In this document: positions 30,703-39,523 of the stretch, piece after piece
Numbering within the stretch: the stretch's first letter is position 1
Layout of the letters: every line of letters begins with the position of its first letter
Assembly (NCBI RefSeq): GCF_002086285.1
Contig: NZ_MVHU01000005.1
Coordinates: 1 to 64,000 of the forward strand
Length of the DNA: 64,000 nucleotides
Source of the DNA: Mycolicibacter kumamotonensis
GTDB taxonomy: Bacteria; Actinomycetota; Actinomycetes; Mycobacteriales; Mycobacteriaceae
Direction: 5' to 3'
Position numbers and translations under genes: made by a program
The notes under the pieces: model-generated
Told to the model about the DNA's origin: nothing
Database searches by the model: none
Seen by the model: the letters and a program-made list of their open reading frames with translations, nothing else

Positions 30703-31809
30703 GTGCCCATCACGATCGACCCGCGCCGGCACGACGCGGTGCTGTTCCGTCTCGACGCCGGTGACGGCACGGCGGCGCTGACCGAGCGTCTGCAACAGGC
30801 CGGGGTGCGGGCGCAGTCGGTGGCATCGGGCGCCGAGCTGGTGTCCGCGGCCGCCCGACTGGGGGTCCGCCCGGGCCGGTGCGTGGTGCTCACCGGCTCC
30901 GAACCGGACCTAACCACCGCTCGCCGTGCGGGTTTCGCGCTGGTGATCGGCCTCGGGTGCGAGGGCGGCGACGCGACGGTGACCGACCCGGGCCAGATCG
31001 CGGTGCGCACCGGGGACCGGCCCATGTCGGCGCTGCCCGACGCGATGACCGCCCCGGAGTTGCGGGAGGTCACCCGCCCGGCGGTGTTCTTCGACTTCGA
31101 CGGCACGTTGTCAGACATCGTCGACGATCCCGAGGCGGCCCGGCCGGTGGCCGGCGCGGTGGATGCGTTGGCCGCGTTGGCCGCCCGCTGCCCGGTCGCG
31201 GTGCTTTCCGGCCGCGATCTGGCCGATGTGCGGGCGCGGCTCGACCTGGCCGGGATCTGGTACGCGGGCAGTCACGGCTTCGAGCTGATCGGTCCCGATG
31301 GCGCCCATCACCAGAACGACGCTGCCGCCGAGGCGGTACCGGTGCTGGCCGGTGCGGCCGCTTCGCTGCGCGAACAGCTCGATTCGATTCCGGGAGTCGT
31401 GGTGGAGCACAAGCGATTCGCCGTTGCGGTGCACTATCGCAACGCGGCCCGGGATCGGGTCGGGGAAGCGCTGGCGGCGGTGCGCGACGCTGGGCGGCGC
31501 CTGGGGTTGCGGGTGACGACCGGCCGCGAGGTGATCGAGCTGCGTCCGGAGATCGACTGGGACAAGGGCCGCACGCTGCACTGGATTCTGGACCGGCTGC
31601 CCGAGGGTGAACCGGTGACGCCGCTGTTCCTCGGCGACGACATCACCGACGAGGACGCGTTCGACGCGGTGGCCGAGCTGGCAGGCGCCGGAATCGTGGT
31701 GCGGCACACCGACGACGGCGACCGCGCCACCGCCGCCCGGTTCGCACTGGACAGCCCGGACCGGGCGGCCGAGTTCACCGCACGTTTGGCCGAGCGGCTC
31801 CCCGGCTGA
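30703..31809 (+). CDS. otsB: Trehalose-6-phosphate phosphatase
   Basis: A HAD-family phosphatase of about 368 residues that makes free trehalose from trehalose-6-phosphate. HAD motif I is FFDFDGTLSDIV, motif II is VLSGRD, the lysine region is EHKRFAVAVHYR, and motif III/IV is LFLGDDITDEDAF. As in Rv3372 (otsB2), a non-catalytic domain of about 110 residues precedes the phosphatase. GTG 30703 gives the start PITIDPRRHD and has AGGAAGG ten bases ahead; GTG 30661 would add 14 residues. OtsB is essential in M. tuberculosis because the phosphorylated sugar is toxic. A trehalose/maltose phosphorylase gene lies at 43-45 kb. Confidence 0.92.
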   Translation: MPITIDPRRHDAVLFRLDAGDGTAALTERLQQAGVRAQSVASGAELVSAAARLGVRPGRCVVLTGSEPDLTTARRAGFALVIGLGCEGGDATVTDPGQIAVRTGDRPMSALPDAMTAPELREVTRPAVFFDFDGTLSDIVDDPEAARPVAGAVDALAALAARCPVAVLSGRDLADVRARLDLAGIWYAGSHGFELIGPDGAHHQNDAAAEAVPVLAGAAASLREQLDSIPGVVVEHKRFAVAVHYRNAARDRVGEALAAVRDAGRRLGLRVTTGREVIELRPEIDWDKGRTLHWILDRLPEGEPVTPLFLGDDITDEDAFDAVAELAGAGIVVRHTDDGDRATAARFALDSPDRAAEFTARLAERLPG

Positions 31810-31869
31810 CGGTCGGCTGGGGACTTCCGCCCCTTTCGTCGCGCGCCGGCGCGGTGATCGGATGTGGCC

Positions 31870-32100
31870 ATGGACGCGTATACGGCCGCTGAGAACGCGG
31901 AGATCGGCAGTGAGTATCTGGAATTCCCGGAGCTGGATGACCGCGACTTCCAGAAGCTTGCCCACGCCCGCGTCCAGAAACTGACCAAGATGTTCATGCC
32001 GTCCAATCACCCGCCGGTGCTGGAGCTGATGGTCTCGATCTGGGTGGACGGCCTGGCCACCGGGCTGCGGATGGCCGGCGAGAATGCCTTGGAGGGTTAA
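31870..32100 (+). CDS. Small conserved-looking hypothetical protein
   Basis: A 76-residue, mostly helical protein, acidic at the N-terminus (AAENAEIGSEYLEFPELDD) and ending in DGLATGLRMAGENALEG. No membrane segment, cysteine or known motif. ATG 31870 is chosen, with GTG 31864 possible. Codon use is typical of the window (GC at third positions), which supports coding. I do not recognise it; it follows otsB by about 60 bp and could be co-transcribed. Confidence 0.6.
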   Translation: MDAYTAAENAEIGSEYLEFPELDDRDFQKLAHARVQKLTKMFMPSNHPPVLELMVSIWVDGLATGLRMAGENALEG

Positions 32101-32175
32101 CCCCGAGCACCGCAACGCCCCCCGCCTAAACCACAGTGACACAAGTGGTTTCAGGGGCTTACGGGGCTGAAGACA

Positions 32176-33045
32176 TCAGTCCCGGTATTCGGCCGCCCCG
32201 TCGTCGAGCACCACCCGTGGGTTGGCGCCGTCGCGACCGGCGGCCTCGGTGCGAAACACCGCCTTACCCGGCTCCGTGCGCCAGATCGAGGTGGTCAGCG
32301 TCTCCCCCGGGAAGACCGGGTCGGTGAAGCGCGCCGCGATCGCACTGACCCGATGTGCGTCGCCGCCACCGAGTTCGGCGACCAGCGCCCGGCCGGCGAA
32401 TCCGTAGGTGCACAGCCCGTGCAGGATCGGCTTGGGGAAACCGGCCAAGGTGGTGGCGAACCACGGGTCGCTGTGCAGCGGGTTGCGGTCGCCGGAGAGC
32501 CGATACAGCAGCGCCTGGTCCTCCCGGGTCGCATAGGCGATGCGCGCATCCGGCTCGGAGTCCGGTATCTGCGGGGCGGCCGATCGCTGCCCCGGCTCCC
32601 CGCCGAAGCCACCGGCCTTGCGGATGACCAGGGTGGTCAGCGTCTCGGCGATCGGCTCGGAGGTCGTGGGGTCGGTGCCACGCGCCCGCAGCATCACGAC
32701 GGCGTTCTTGCCCTCCCCCTTGTCCTGAATATCGGCGACCTCGGCGACCACCTGCAGGCTGCCGGCGGGCGGCAGCGGCGCGAACAGCCGCACCTCCTGG
32801 GAACCGTGCAGCAGCATCGCCGGGTTGAAGGTGCCGATTTTGCCGGCGGCCGCGAAGCCCATGCAGCAGATGACGGCGTAGGTGGGCAGCACCTGCTGGG
32901 CGACGTCGTGACTGTTCTCGGTGGTGAACGCCAGATCGGCCGTACCGGCACCGACCCCGAGGGCATAGAGCATGGTCTCGCGATCGGTCCATTCGACCAG
33001 CACCGGATCGGTGGTCACACCGACGGCTGTCGGGTCCAGCGCCAT
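32176..33045 (-). CDS. htdY: 3-hydroxyacyl-thioester dehydratase (MaoC double hotdog), HtdY
   Basis: A 289-residue double-hotdog protein. The hydratase-2 motif YRLSGDRNPLHSDPWFA (about residues 180-196) carries the catalytic Asp and His, and GFPKPILHGLCTYG follows. The N-terminal hotdog half has the start LDPTAVGV and ENSHDVAQQVLPTYAV. It matches Rv3389c (HtdY, 290 residues), a dehydratase acting on long-chain hydroxyacyl thioesters. It is divergent from lpqD with a 92-bp gap. On the 3' side, AAACCAC/GTGGTTT (32128-32151) can form a small stem in the convergent gap. Confidence 0.93.
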   Translation of the reverse strand: MALDPTAVGVTTDPVLVEWTDRETMLYALGVGAGTADLAFTTENSHDVAQQVLPTYAVICCMGFAAAGKIGTFNPAMLLHGSQEVRLFAPLPPAGSLQVVAEVADIQDKGEGKNAVVMLRARGTDPTTSEPIAETLTTLVIRKAGGFGGEPGQRSAAPQIPDSEPDARIAYATREDQALLYRLSGDRNPLHSDPWFATTLAGFPKPILHGLCTYGFAGRALVAELGGGDAHRVSAIAARFTDPVFPGETLTTSIWRTEPGKAVFRTEAAGRDGANPRVVLDDGAAEYRD

Positions 33046-33137
33046 GGGTTCTCCTAACGGCAGACATCGAGCGGATTCGACTCACCATTTCAGCAGAACC
33101 GGCCCCGTCGGCGTCGCCGACACGGCAGGCTGTCGCC

Positions 33138-33854
33138 ATGGGGACGCTCATGGGGAACCGCAGCAGAAAGTTGATCGGCGTCGTGGCGGCCGCACTCGCC
33201 ATGGCCCTGGTGCTCGGAGGTTGTTCGGGGACACCGCATCTGCGCACCATCACCCTGACCCTGATCCGGCACGCGGAGTCCGAGAGCAACGCCGCGGGGA
33301 TCGTCGACACCTCGGTACCCGGTCCGGGGCTGACCGAGAAGGGCCGTGCCGAGGCTCAGGAGATCGTGGATCAGCTCTCGCGCAATCACTACGACGGTGT
33401 CTACGCCTCTTCCATGGCGCGTACCCAGCAGACCGCCGCCCCGCTGGCGCGCGAGCTCGGCCGTCAGGTGCAGATCCTGCCCGGGCTGCGGGAGATCAAC
33501 GCCGGCTGGTTCGCCGACAAGTCCAGCTCGGTGGTCAATGCCCCGTATCTGCTCGCCCCGAAAGCCTGGATTCACGGTGATCGGACCACCGCCATACCCG
33601 GCTCGATCGACGGTAACCAGTTCAACGAAGAGTTCAGCGCCGCGGTGCAGCGGATCTACGACAGCGGAGACACCAATCCGGTGGCGTTCTCGCACGCGGC
33701 GTCGATCATGACCTGGACCCTGATGAACGTCAAGAATCCGCGCGATGAGCTGATGACCGATCATCCGCTGCCCAACCTCGGCCGGGTGGTGGTCAAGGGC
33801 AACCCGGGCACCGGCTGGAAGCTGGTCGACTGGGACGGCATTCGCGCGTTCTGA
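33138..33854 (+). CDS. lpqD: Lipoprotein LpqD, phosphoglycerate-mutase fold
   Basis: A 238-residue exported lipoprotein. The signal peptide (GVVAAALAMALVLGGCSG) ends in a lipobox with the modified Cys at about residue 29. The mature part is a histidine phosphatase fold: LIRHAESESNAAG holds the catalytic RH(A/G)E motif and FSHAASIMTWTL the second His. In M. tuberculosis LpqD as I recall it the first motif is degenerate (RNAQ), whereas here RHAE is intact, so this copy may be an active phosphatase. Ortholog of Rv3390, upstream of acrA1. Confidence 0.9.
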   Translation: MGTLMGNRSRKLIGVVAAALAMALVLGGCSGTPHLRTITLTLIRHAESESNAAGIVDTSVPGPGLTEKGRAEAQEIVDQLSRNHYDGVYASSMARTQQTAAPLARELGRQVQILPGLREINAGWFADKSSSVVNAPYLLAPKAWIHGDRTTAIPGSIDGNQFNEEFSAAVQRIYDSGDTNPVAFSHAASIMTWTLMNVKNPRDELMTDHPLPNLGRVVVKGNPGTGWKLVDWDGIRAF

Positions 33855-33956
33855 GCGCGGCGCTGCCGGCTTGCTACCCGGTCGATATCCCGGCGTCGGC
33901 GGGCGGCTCCGAAATCGATGGTTGACGTGGCTGCCGAGAGCGGCCACCATGACCGA

Positions 33957-35987
33957 ATGCGTTATGTCGTTACCGGCGGTACCGGGTTCATTGGACGGCG
34001 TGCGGTGTCGCGCCTGCTGGAGACACGGCCCGACGCGCAGGTGTGGGTGCTGGTGCGCCGCGCCTCGCTGGGGCGCTTCGAAGCTCTCGCCTCGCAACGC
34101 GGCCATGCGTGGGGTGACCGGGTAAAGCCGCTGGTCGGCGACCTGACGGCGGAGAATCTCGGGCTGACCGACACGGTGATCGCCGAACTCGGCAGCATCG
34201 ACCACGTGCTGCACTGTGCGGCGATCTACGACATCACCGCCGGTGCGGCCGAGCAGCAGGCGGCCAATGTCGAGGGCACCCGCGCGGTGATCGGGCTGGC
34301 AACACGGCTCGACGCCACCTTGTCGCACGTGTCCTCGATCGCGGTGGCGGGCGACTACGCCGGCGAGTTCACCGAAGATGACTTCGACATCGGCCAGCAG
34401 CTGCCGACCGCCTATCACCAGACCAAGTTCGAGGCCGAAGCGCTGGTACGCGCGGCGCCGGGACTGCGCTACCGGGTATACCGCCCGGCGGTGGTGGTGG
34501 GCGATTCGCGCACCGGTGAGATGGACAAGGTCGACGGGCCCTACTACTTCTTTCCGCTGCTGTCCAAGCTGGCGGCGCTGCCCCGGCTCACCCCGATGGC
34601 CGTGCCTGACACCGGACGCACCAACGTCGTCCCGGTCGACTACGTGGTCGATGCGCTGATCGAGCTGATGCACGCCGACGGCTACGACGGGCACACCTTC
34701 CACCTGACGGCGCCGAAATCCATTGGGCTGCCCGAGATCTACCGGGCCGTCGCGCGGGAGGCCGGGCTGCCTGCGCTGCGCGCCAAGCTGCCCGGTGCGG
34801 TGGCGGCCCCGGTGCTCAACGTCGGCGGGCGGGCGCGGGTGTGGCGCAACATGCTGGCCACCCAGTTGGGCCTTCCCGCCGAGGTGCTCGACCTGGTGAA
34901 CCTGCGGCCGACATTCATCGCCGACGCCACCCGGGACGCGTTGCGGGGAACCGGTATCGAGGTCCCGCGGTTCGCCGAGTACGCGCCTCGGCTGTGGCGA
35001 TACTGGGCGCAGCAGCTGGATCCCGACCGCGCCCGCCGCGGTGATCCGGCCGGACCACTGGTCGGCCGCCACGTCGTCATCACCGGGGCGTCCAGCGGCA
35101 TCGGCCGGGCCTCGGCCATCGCCGTCGCCGAGCGCGGCGGTGTCGTCTTCGCGCTGGCCCGCAGCGCCTCCGCACTCGACGAACTGGTGGCCGAGATCCG
35201 GGCCGCCGGCGGGAAGGCCCACGCGTTCACCTGCGACGTCACCGATTCGGCCTCGGTGGAACACACCGTCAAGGACATCCTGGGCCGGTTCGGGCACGTC
35301 GACTATCTGGTCAACAACGCCGGTCGGTCGATCCGCCGCTCCGTGGTCAGTTCCACCGACCGGCTGCACGACTACGAGCGCACGATGGCGGTCAACTACT
35401 TCGGTGCGGTGCGGATGGTGCTGGCATTGCTGCCGCACTGGCGGGAACGCCGTTTCGGGCACGTCGTCAACGTCTCCAGCGAAGGGGTGCTGGCCCACAG
35501 CCCCCGCTACAGCGCGTATGTGCCCACCAAGGCCGCGCTGGACGCGTTCGCCGATGTGGTGTCGACCGAGACGCTGTCGGACCACATCACCTTCACCACC
35601 ATCCACATGCCGCTGGTGGCCACCCCGATGATCGCGCCGTCGCGAAAGCTGTTGCCGGTCGGGGCGATCAGCGCCGAGCACGCGGCGGCGATGGTGGTGC
35701 GCGGCCTGATCGAGAAGCCGGACCGGATCGACACCCCGCTGGGCACCCTGGCCGAGGCGGGTAATTACGTCCTTCCCGGGCTGGCGCGCCGGGTGTTGCA
35801 CCAGGTCTACCTGGGTTACCCGGACTCGGCCGCCGCGCGCGGCGTGGCGCCCCCTGAGGCTGCCCAACCCGTTGCGGCGCACCCGACTCGACGCCGCCCC
35901 AAGCGGCCGGCCCGGGCGATCACCCGGGTGCGGGTGCCCCGCCCGGTCAAGCAAGCGGTACGGCTGGTGCCGGGCGTGCACTGGTGA
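33957..35987 (+). CDS. acrA1: Two-domain fatty acyl-CoA reductase (AcrA1)
   Basis: A 676-residue fusion. The N-terminal extended SDR domain begins RYVVTGGTGFIGRRAV and has YHQTKFEAE; the C-terminal classical SDR domain has GASSGIGRAS (about 375), VNNAGRSIRR and YSAYVPTKAALDAF with the Tyr-Lys pair (about 520). This matches Rv3391, a reductase of long-chain acyl-CoA to alcohol or aldehyde. The C-terminus is a basic Pro/Arg tail ending in RLVPGVHW. ATG 33957 gives the family start; an upstream ATG at 33918 adds 13 unconserved residues. It lies 10 bp ahead of iunH. Where M. tuberculosis has cmaA1 next, this window goes straight to iunH. Confidence 0.92.
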   Translation: MRYVVTGGTGFIGRRAVSRLLETRPDAQVWVLVRRASLGRFEALASQRGHAWGDRVKPLVGDLTAENLGLTDTVIAELGSIDHVLHCAAIYDITAGAAEQQAANVEGTRAVIGLATRLDATLSHVSSIAVAGDYAGEFTEDDFDIGQQLPTAYHQTKFEAEALVRAAPGLRYRVYRPAVVVGDSRTGEMDKVDGPYYFFPLLSKLAALPRLTPMAVPDTGRTNVVPVDYVVDALIELMHADGYDGHTFHLTAPKSIGLPEIYRAVAREAGLPALRAKLPGAVAAPVLNVGGRARVWRNMLATQLGLPAEVLDLVNLRPTFIADATRDALRGTGIEVPRFAEYAPRLWRYWAQQLDPDRARRGDPAGPLVGRHVVITGASSGIGRASAIAVAERGGVVFALARSASALDELVAEIRAAGGKAHAFTCDVTDSASVEHTVKDILGRFGHVDYLVNNAGRSIRRSVVSSTDRLHDYERTMAVNYFGAVRMVLALLPHWRERRFGHVVNVSSEGVLAHSPRYSAYVPTKAALDAFADVVSTETLSDHITFTTIHMPLVATPMIAPSRKLLPVGAISAEHAAAMVVRGLIEKPDRIDTPLGTLAEAGNYVLPGLARRVLHQVYLGYPDSAAARGVAPPEAAQPVAAHPTRRRPKRPARAITRVRVPRPVKQAVRLVPGVHW

Positions 35988-35997
35988 TCACGCGGCT

Positions 35998-36960
35998 GTG
36001 ACACTGCCTGTCTTCGCCGACGTCGACACCGGCGTCGACGACGCGGTCGCACTGGTGTACCTGCTGGCCAGTCCGGATGCCGAACTGGTGGGTCTCGCCT
36101 GCACCGGCGGAAATGTTGCGGTGCAACAGGTCTGCCGCAACAACCTGGCCCTGCTGGAATTGTGTGGGGCCCCCGGCATCCCGGTGTCCAAGGGTGCCGA
36201 CGCACCGCTGGACGGGCCGGTCCGCACCGCCGAGACCATCCACGGACCGCAGGGGCTGGGCTATGCCGAGTTGCCACCCGGCACCGGCCGGCTCACCGGA
36301 CACGACGCTGCCGCGGCGTGGGTCGCCGCCGCGCGGGAACACCCCGGGCAGCTGGTCGGGCTGGTGACCGGCCCGCTGACCAACCTGGCGCTGGCGCTGC
36401 GGGCCGAGCCCGCACTGCCCACGCTGCTACGCCGGCTGGTGATCATGGGCGGCGTGTTCTCCGGCGAGCGGGCCGACCGGGCCGAGTTCAACATCGGGTT
36501 CGATCCCGAGGCGGCCGCCGAGGTGTTCTCGGCGTGGGCGGCTGTTGCGCCGCAACGGCTTCCGCTGGTATGCGGGCTGGATCTGACCCAGCGCATCGCG
36601 ATCACCCCGGCGATCCTGGCACTGCTGCCGGCTCCGACGGACAGCCCGGTGGTCCGGTTGCTCCACGACGCACTGCGGTTCTACTTCGAGGCGCACGATG
36701 CCCGGGGGCACGGGTACCTGGCGTATCTGCACGATCCGCTGGCCGCGGCGGTCGCGCTGGAACCCGACCTGGTGACCACCCGGCCGGCCGCGATACGGGT
36801 TGTGCTCACACCCGAGGCGGAGCGCGGGCGCACGATTCCCGACTGGAACGCGCGCCAGCCCAACGCGCTGATCGGCGTGGGCGTCGACCCGGCGGCGTTC
36901 TTCGACCGGCTCGTGCAGCGAATCGGCACGTTGGCCCGCCGGACCCCGCCGAGCGTGTAA
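35998..36960 (+). CDS. iunH: Inosine-uridine preferring nucleoside hydrolase
   Basis: A 320-residue nucleoside hydrolase that splits ribonucleosides into base and ribose for salvage. The calcium-binding motif DVDTGVDDA is at the N-terminus, GLVTGPLTNLA and MGGVFSGERADRAEFNI follow, and HDPLAAA carries the late catalytic residues. GTG 35998 is chosen, since the family starts a few residues before the DVDTG motif. Ortholog of Rv3393. It converges on imuB. Confidence 0.93.
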   Translation: MTLPVFADVDTGVDDAVALVYLLASPDAELVGLACTGGNVAVQQVCRNNLALLELCGAPGIPVSKGADAPLDGPVRTAETIHGPQGLGYAELPPGTGRLTGHDAAAAWVAAAREHPGQLVGLVTGPLTNLALALRAEPALPTLLRRLVIMGGVFSGERADRAEFNIGFDPEAAAEVFSAWAAVAPQRLPLVCGLDLTQRIAITPAILALLPAPTDSPVVRLLHDALRFYFEAHDARGHGYLAYLHDPLAAAVALEPDLVTTRPAAIRVVLTPEAERGRTIPDWNARQPNALIGVGVDPAAFFDRLVQRIGTLARRTPPSV

Positions 36961-36961
36961 C

Positions 36962-36993
36962 CACTGCGATTCGGGGCGAGTTTTTTCGCAGTG
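36962..36993. terminator. Hairpin between convergent iunH and imuB
   Basis: CACTGCGA (36962-36969) and TCGCAGTG (36986-36993) are a perfect 8-bp inverted repeat just after the iunH stop, with a 16-base loop that holds a run of T. It is in the right place to end iunH transcription, though the T run lies in the loop rather than after the stem, so the mechanism is uncertain. Confidence 0.4.
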
Positions 36994-37047
36994 AGTACAC
37001 GTTCGGCGAAGAAAGCCGGGAAGGAGACGTGCGAAGGCCCAGCCGCG

Positions 37048-38649
37048 TCACTCATAGCTGCCCTCCAGGTACCACCGCCGCAGCCGATAACACAGCAGCA
37101 ATGCCGCACCGGGCGCGCCGCCATCCGGGGAGCCCTCCAGCAGCGCCTGGACCCGGGCGGTGCGCCCCGATCCCGGGCCTTCCCGCTGCGGGTCCCACCA
37201 CCGCTCGTCGACCGGCCAGGGTCCCGCCCACCAGCGCAACCGGTCGTCACGGCCCCGGGCGACCAGCCAGACCGGGTCGGCGGAGAACAGTCCCCGGCCG
37301 GTCACCCGGATCGGATTGCGTTCGGCGTCAAGAAGTTCCACCGGATCATCGAGAAGCACCGCCGGTGACGGCTCGGGGAGCCGACCGGGCCACGGCTGAC
37401 GCGGATCGGCCAGCGGCACCGGTTCATCGCCCAGCGGGGTCAAGGTGATGCGCTCCGCCGGGCCGCGGCCGCCGGAGAGCACCGGCACCCGCACCGCGTC
37501 CGGGCCGAGCAGGCCCTGCACCCGCACCAGCGCCCGGAGGGCACGCAGCCGGTCCTCCTCACCGAGACCACCCCAGAGCGGCAGTTGCAGCGCCTCGGTC
37601 GACGAGAGCAGCTCCACCGGCTGCAGCCGCAGCAGCGTCACCGGGCCGGTGGGCCGGCCGGAGGTGCGGCTGCTCAGCCAGCCGTCCAGTTGCCAGCGCA
37701 CCCGGTCGGCGGTGGCGTCCTCGGTCAGCGGCTCGGCGCACCGCCACACCCGGGTCAACTCCTCTCCGGTGGTGGTGACGGCATGAATGGCCAGCCGGGT
37801 GCAGCCGACGCCAGCGGCCATCAGCGTCCGGTGCAGCACACCGGCCAGCGAGCGGCCGGCGAACGCCGCGGCGTCGACCCGGTCGATCGGCGGATCGCAG
37901 TGCAGCACGACATCGAGATCCGGTGTCGGCTCCCGTCCGGACGGCCCGCGTTCCGGCTCGCCGCGGGCGAACCGGTGCGCGATGAGCGCATCAAGGCCGA
38001 ACCGTGATGTCACATCCGGGCGCGGCAGTGCAGCGAACTGACCGATGGTACGAATCCCCAAGCGCCACAACAGATCGACTAGGCTGTCACGTCCGGGCCC
38101 GGACAGGCTGGGCTCGGCGGCCAATTGCCTGATCGACAACGCCGACAGGAATCGGGCATCTCCTCCGGGCGGCACCACTGCCCCGGCGCGCGCGGCGAGT
38201 ACCGCCGTGGAGAGCCCATCGGCGATCCCGACCTGACATTCGACACCGGCCTCGGTGCTGACAGCCACCGCATCGACGAGGCGTTCGGCGGCGTGGCGCT
38301 CGGAGCCGAAGGCCCGGGCCGCGCCGCGCACCGACACCACCAGCAGGCCGGGCCGCAACACCTCGGCATGCGGCACCAGTTCGTCGACCGCGGCGAGGAC
38401 CGGCTCGAACAACCGGGCGTCGCGGTCGGTGTCGGCGGCCACCACATGCAGGGGCGGGCAGCGGGCCGCCGCTTCGCGGCGCCGCAGCCCGCGCCGCACC
38501 CCCGCCGCGCGGGCGCCCGCCGAGCAGGCGATCACCCGGTTGGCCAGGGTGACCGCGATCGGCGCGGTGGCCGGCAGGCCCGCCGCGACCGCCGCGGCAA
38601 CGGCGGGCCAGTCCATGCACCACAGTGCCAGCACTCGGGAATCGGCCAT
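37048..38649 (-). CDS. imuB: Mutasome adaptor ImuB (inactive Y-family polymerase)
   Basis: A 533-residue Y-family polymerase relative. The first motif reads LALWCMDWPAV instead of one with the catalytic Asp pair, and the second reads RPGLLVVSVRG without acidic residues, so it cannot polymerise. The beta-clamp motif QLPLWGG is at about residue 354, the same place as in M. tuberculosis ImuB (Rv3394c). It links DnaE2 to the sliding clamp during SOS mutagenesis. It lies 11 bp after imuA' and has no SOS box of its own, so it is read from the imuA' promoter. Confidence 0.94.
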   Translation of the reverse strand: MADSRVLALWCMDWPAVAAAVAAGLPATAPIAVTLANRVIACSAGARAAGVRRGLRRREAAARCPPLHVVAADTDRDARLFEPVLAAVDELVPHAEVLRPGLLVVSVRGAARAFGSERHAAERLVDAVAVSTEAGVECQVGIADGLSTAVLAARAGAVVPPGGDARFLSALSIRQLAAEPSLSGPGRDSLVDLLWRLGIRTIGQFAALPRPDVTSRFGLDALIAHRFARGEPERGPSGREPTPDLDVVLHCDPPIDRVDAAAFAGRSLAGVLHRTLMAAGVGCTRLAIHAVTTTGEELTRVWRCAEPLTEDATADRVRWQLDGWLSSRTSGRPTGPVTLLRLQPVELLSSTEALQLPLWGGLGEEDRLRALRALVRVQGLLGPDAVRVPVLSGGRGPAERITLTPLGDEPVPLADPRQPWPGRLPEPSPAVLLDDPVELLDAERNPIRVTGRGLFSADPVWLVARGRDDRLRWWAGPWPVDERWWDPQREGPGSGRTARVQALLEGSPDGGAPGAALLLCYRLRRWYLEGSYE

Positions 38650-38660
38650 GAGAAGACCCG

Positions 38661-39347
38661 CTACCCGGCCCCGGTTCGCCCGGCCGCGCCCCCGCGGGCC
38701 TGTACCTGGAGCCGCACCGCACCGATCCGCCCGAAGCCGGGGCGCGCCGCACAGCCCCCGCTTGTCACCTCATAGCCGCTCACCCGGGCGTCCAGCCGCA
38801 GCGCCGCGCCCTGCCAGTCACCGCCGGAGATCAGCAGGACGCAGCCCCGGTGCCGGGCCCGGGCCAGCACCACCCGGGTGCGCGCCGGCGGCACGCGGCA
38901 GCCGCCCAGGCCGAGCACCACCAGATCCATGCCGTCCATCAGCACCGTGGCCACTTCCACCGGATCGTTGCCGGGGTCGGGGATCACCGCGAGTCGGCTC
39001 AGGTCGGCGCCCATCTCCGCCGCGGCCAGCAGGCCGGTGTCCGGCTGGCCGACGATGGCCGCGTTACCGCCGGCTCCCGTCACCGTGGCCACCATGCTCA
39101 GCACCAGTGAACGGGCCCCCGAGGCCACCGCCACCGTGCCCCGCGGCAATCCCGCGGGCAGCACCGCGGCCAGCAGCGGCGGGACCGGCAACACACGCTC
39201 AGAAGCTGGAGCCGCCGGGGCCGCCCCCCGCCGCCCGGCGCCCACCTTCCCGGCCACCGCCGCCATCTGCCGACGCAGCTGTTCCAGCTGGTCAGCACGA
39301 TTTTCAGGGGCGCTAGGGCGTTGCCCCACGTCCACCGCCGCCGTCAT
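38661..39347 (-). CDS. imuA: Mutasome protein ImuA' (RecA-like)
   Basis: A 228-residue RecA/SulA-related protein, ortholog of Rv3395c. The start is [12 protein letters not shown]; an N-terminal helix ([18 protein letters not shown]) precedes the RecA-like fold with [22 protein letters not shown], where the Walker A motif is degenerate (no GKT). ATG 39347 has GGAGG six bases upstream. An SOS box sits 28 bp before the start. ImuA' is required with ImuB and DnaE2 for damage-induced mutation. Confidence 0.9.
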   Translation of the reverse strand: MTAAVDVGQRPSAPENRADQLEQLRRQMAAVAGKVGAGRRGAAPAAPASERVLPVPPLLAAVLPAGLPRGTVAVASGARSLVLSMVATVTGAGGNAAIVGQPDTGLLAAAEMGADLSRLAVIPDPGNDPVEVATVLMDGMDLVVLGLGGCRVPPARTRVVLARARHRGCVLLISGGDWQGAALRLDARVSGYEVTSGGCAARPGFGRIGAVRLQVQARGGAAGRTGAG

Positions 39348-39375
39348 GATCGCCTCCGGGAAAACTCGCCTCAGT

Positions 39376-39391
39376 TCGAAACTATGTTCGA
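39376..39391 (-). promoter_or_regulatory. SOS box (LexA operator) of imuA'-imuB
   Basis: On the reverse strand TCGAACATAGTTTCGA matches TCGAAC-N4-GTTCGA with one mismatch. TAGTTT within it could be the -10. It places imuA'-imuB in the same LexA regulon as dnaE2 at 26.3 kb. Confidence 0.88.
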
Positions 39392-39523
39392 TACGACCGA
39401 GTGAACACTTCCCCACCGACAACCGTCAAGCCGGGCCACCTCAGGGGGTATCACCGGCCCCGGGAGTCACATCCGCACCGCGTCAGAAGGTGTGAGATCT
39501 TTCCGAAACGGCTAGCGCATGCG

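Noticed and set aside
32264..33310. A 348-codon frame overlapping htdY on the same strand
   Set aside because: Its phase is one off the htdY frame, which carries the MaoC motif; the text is Arg/Gly-rich shadow.
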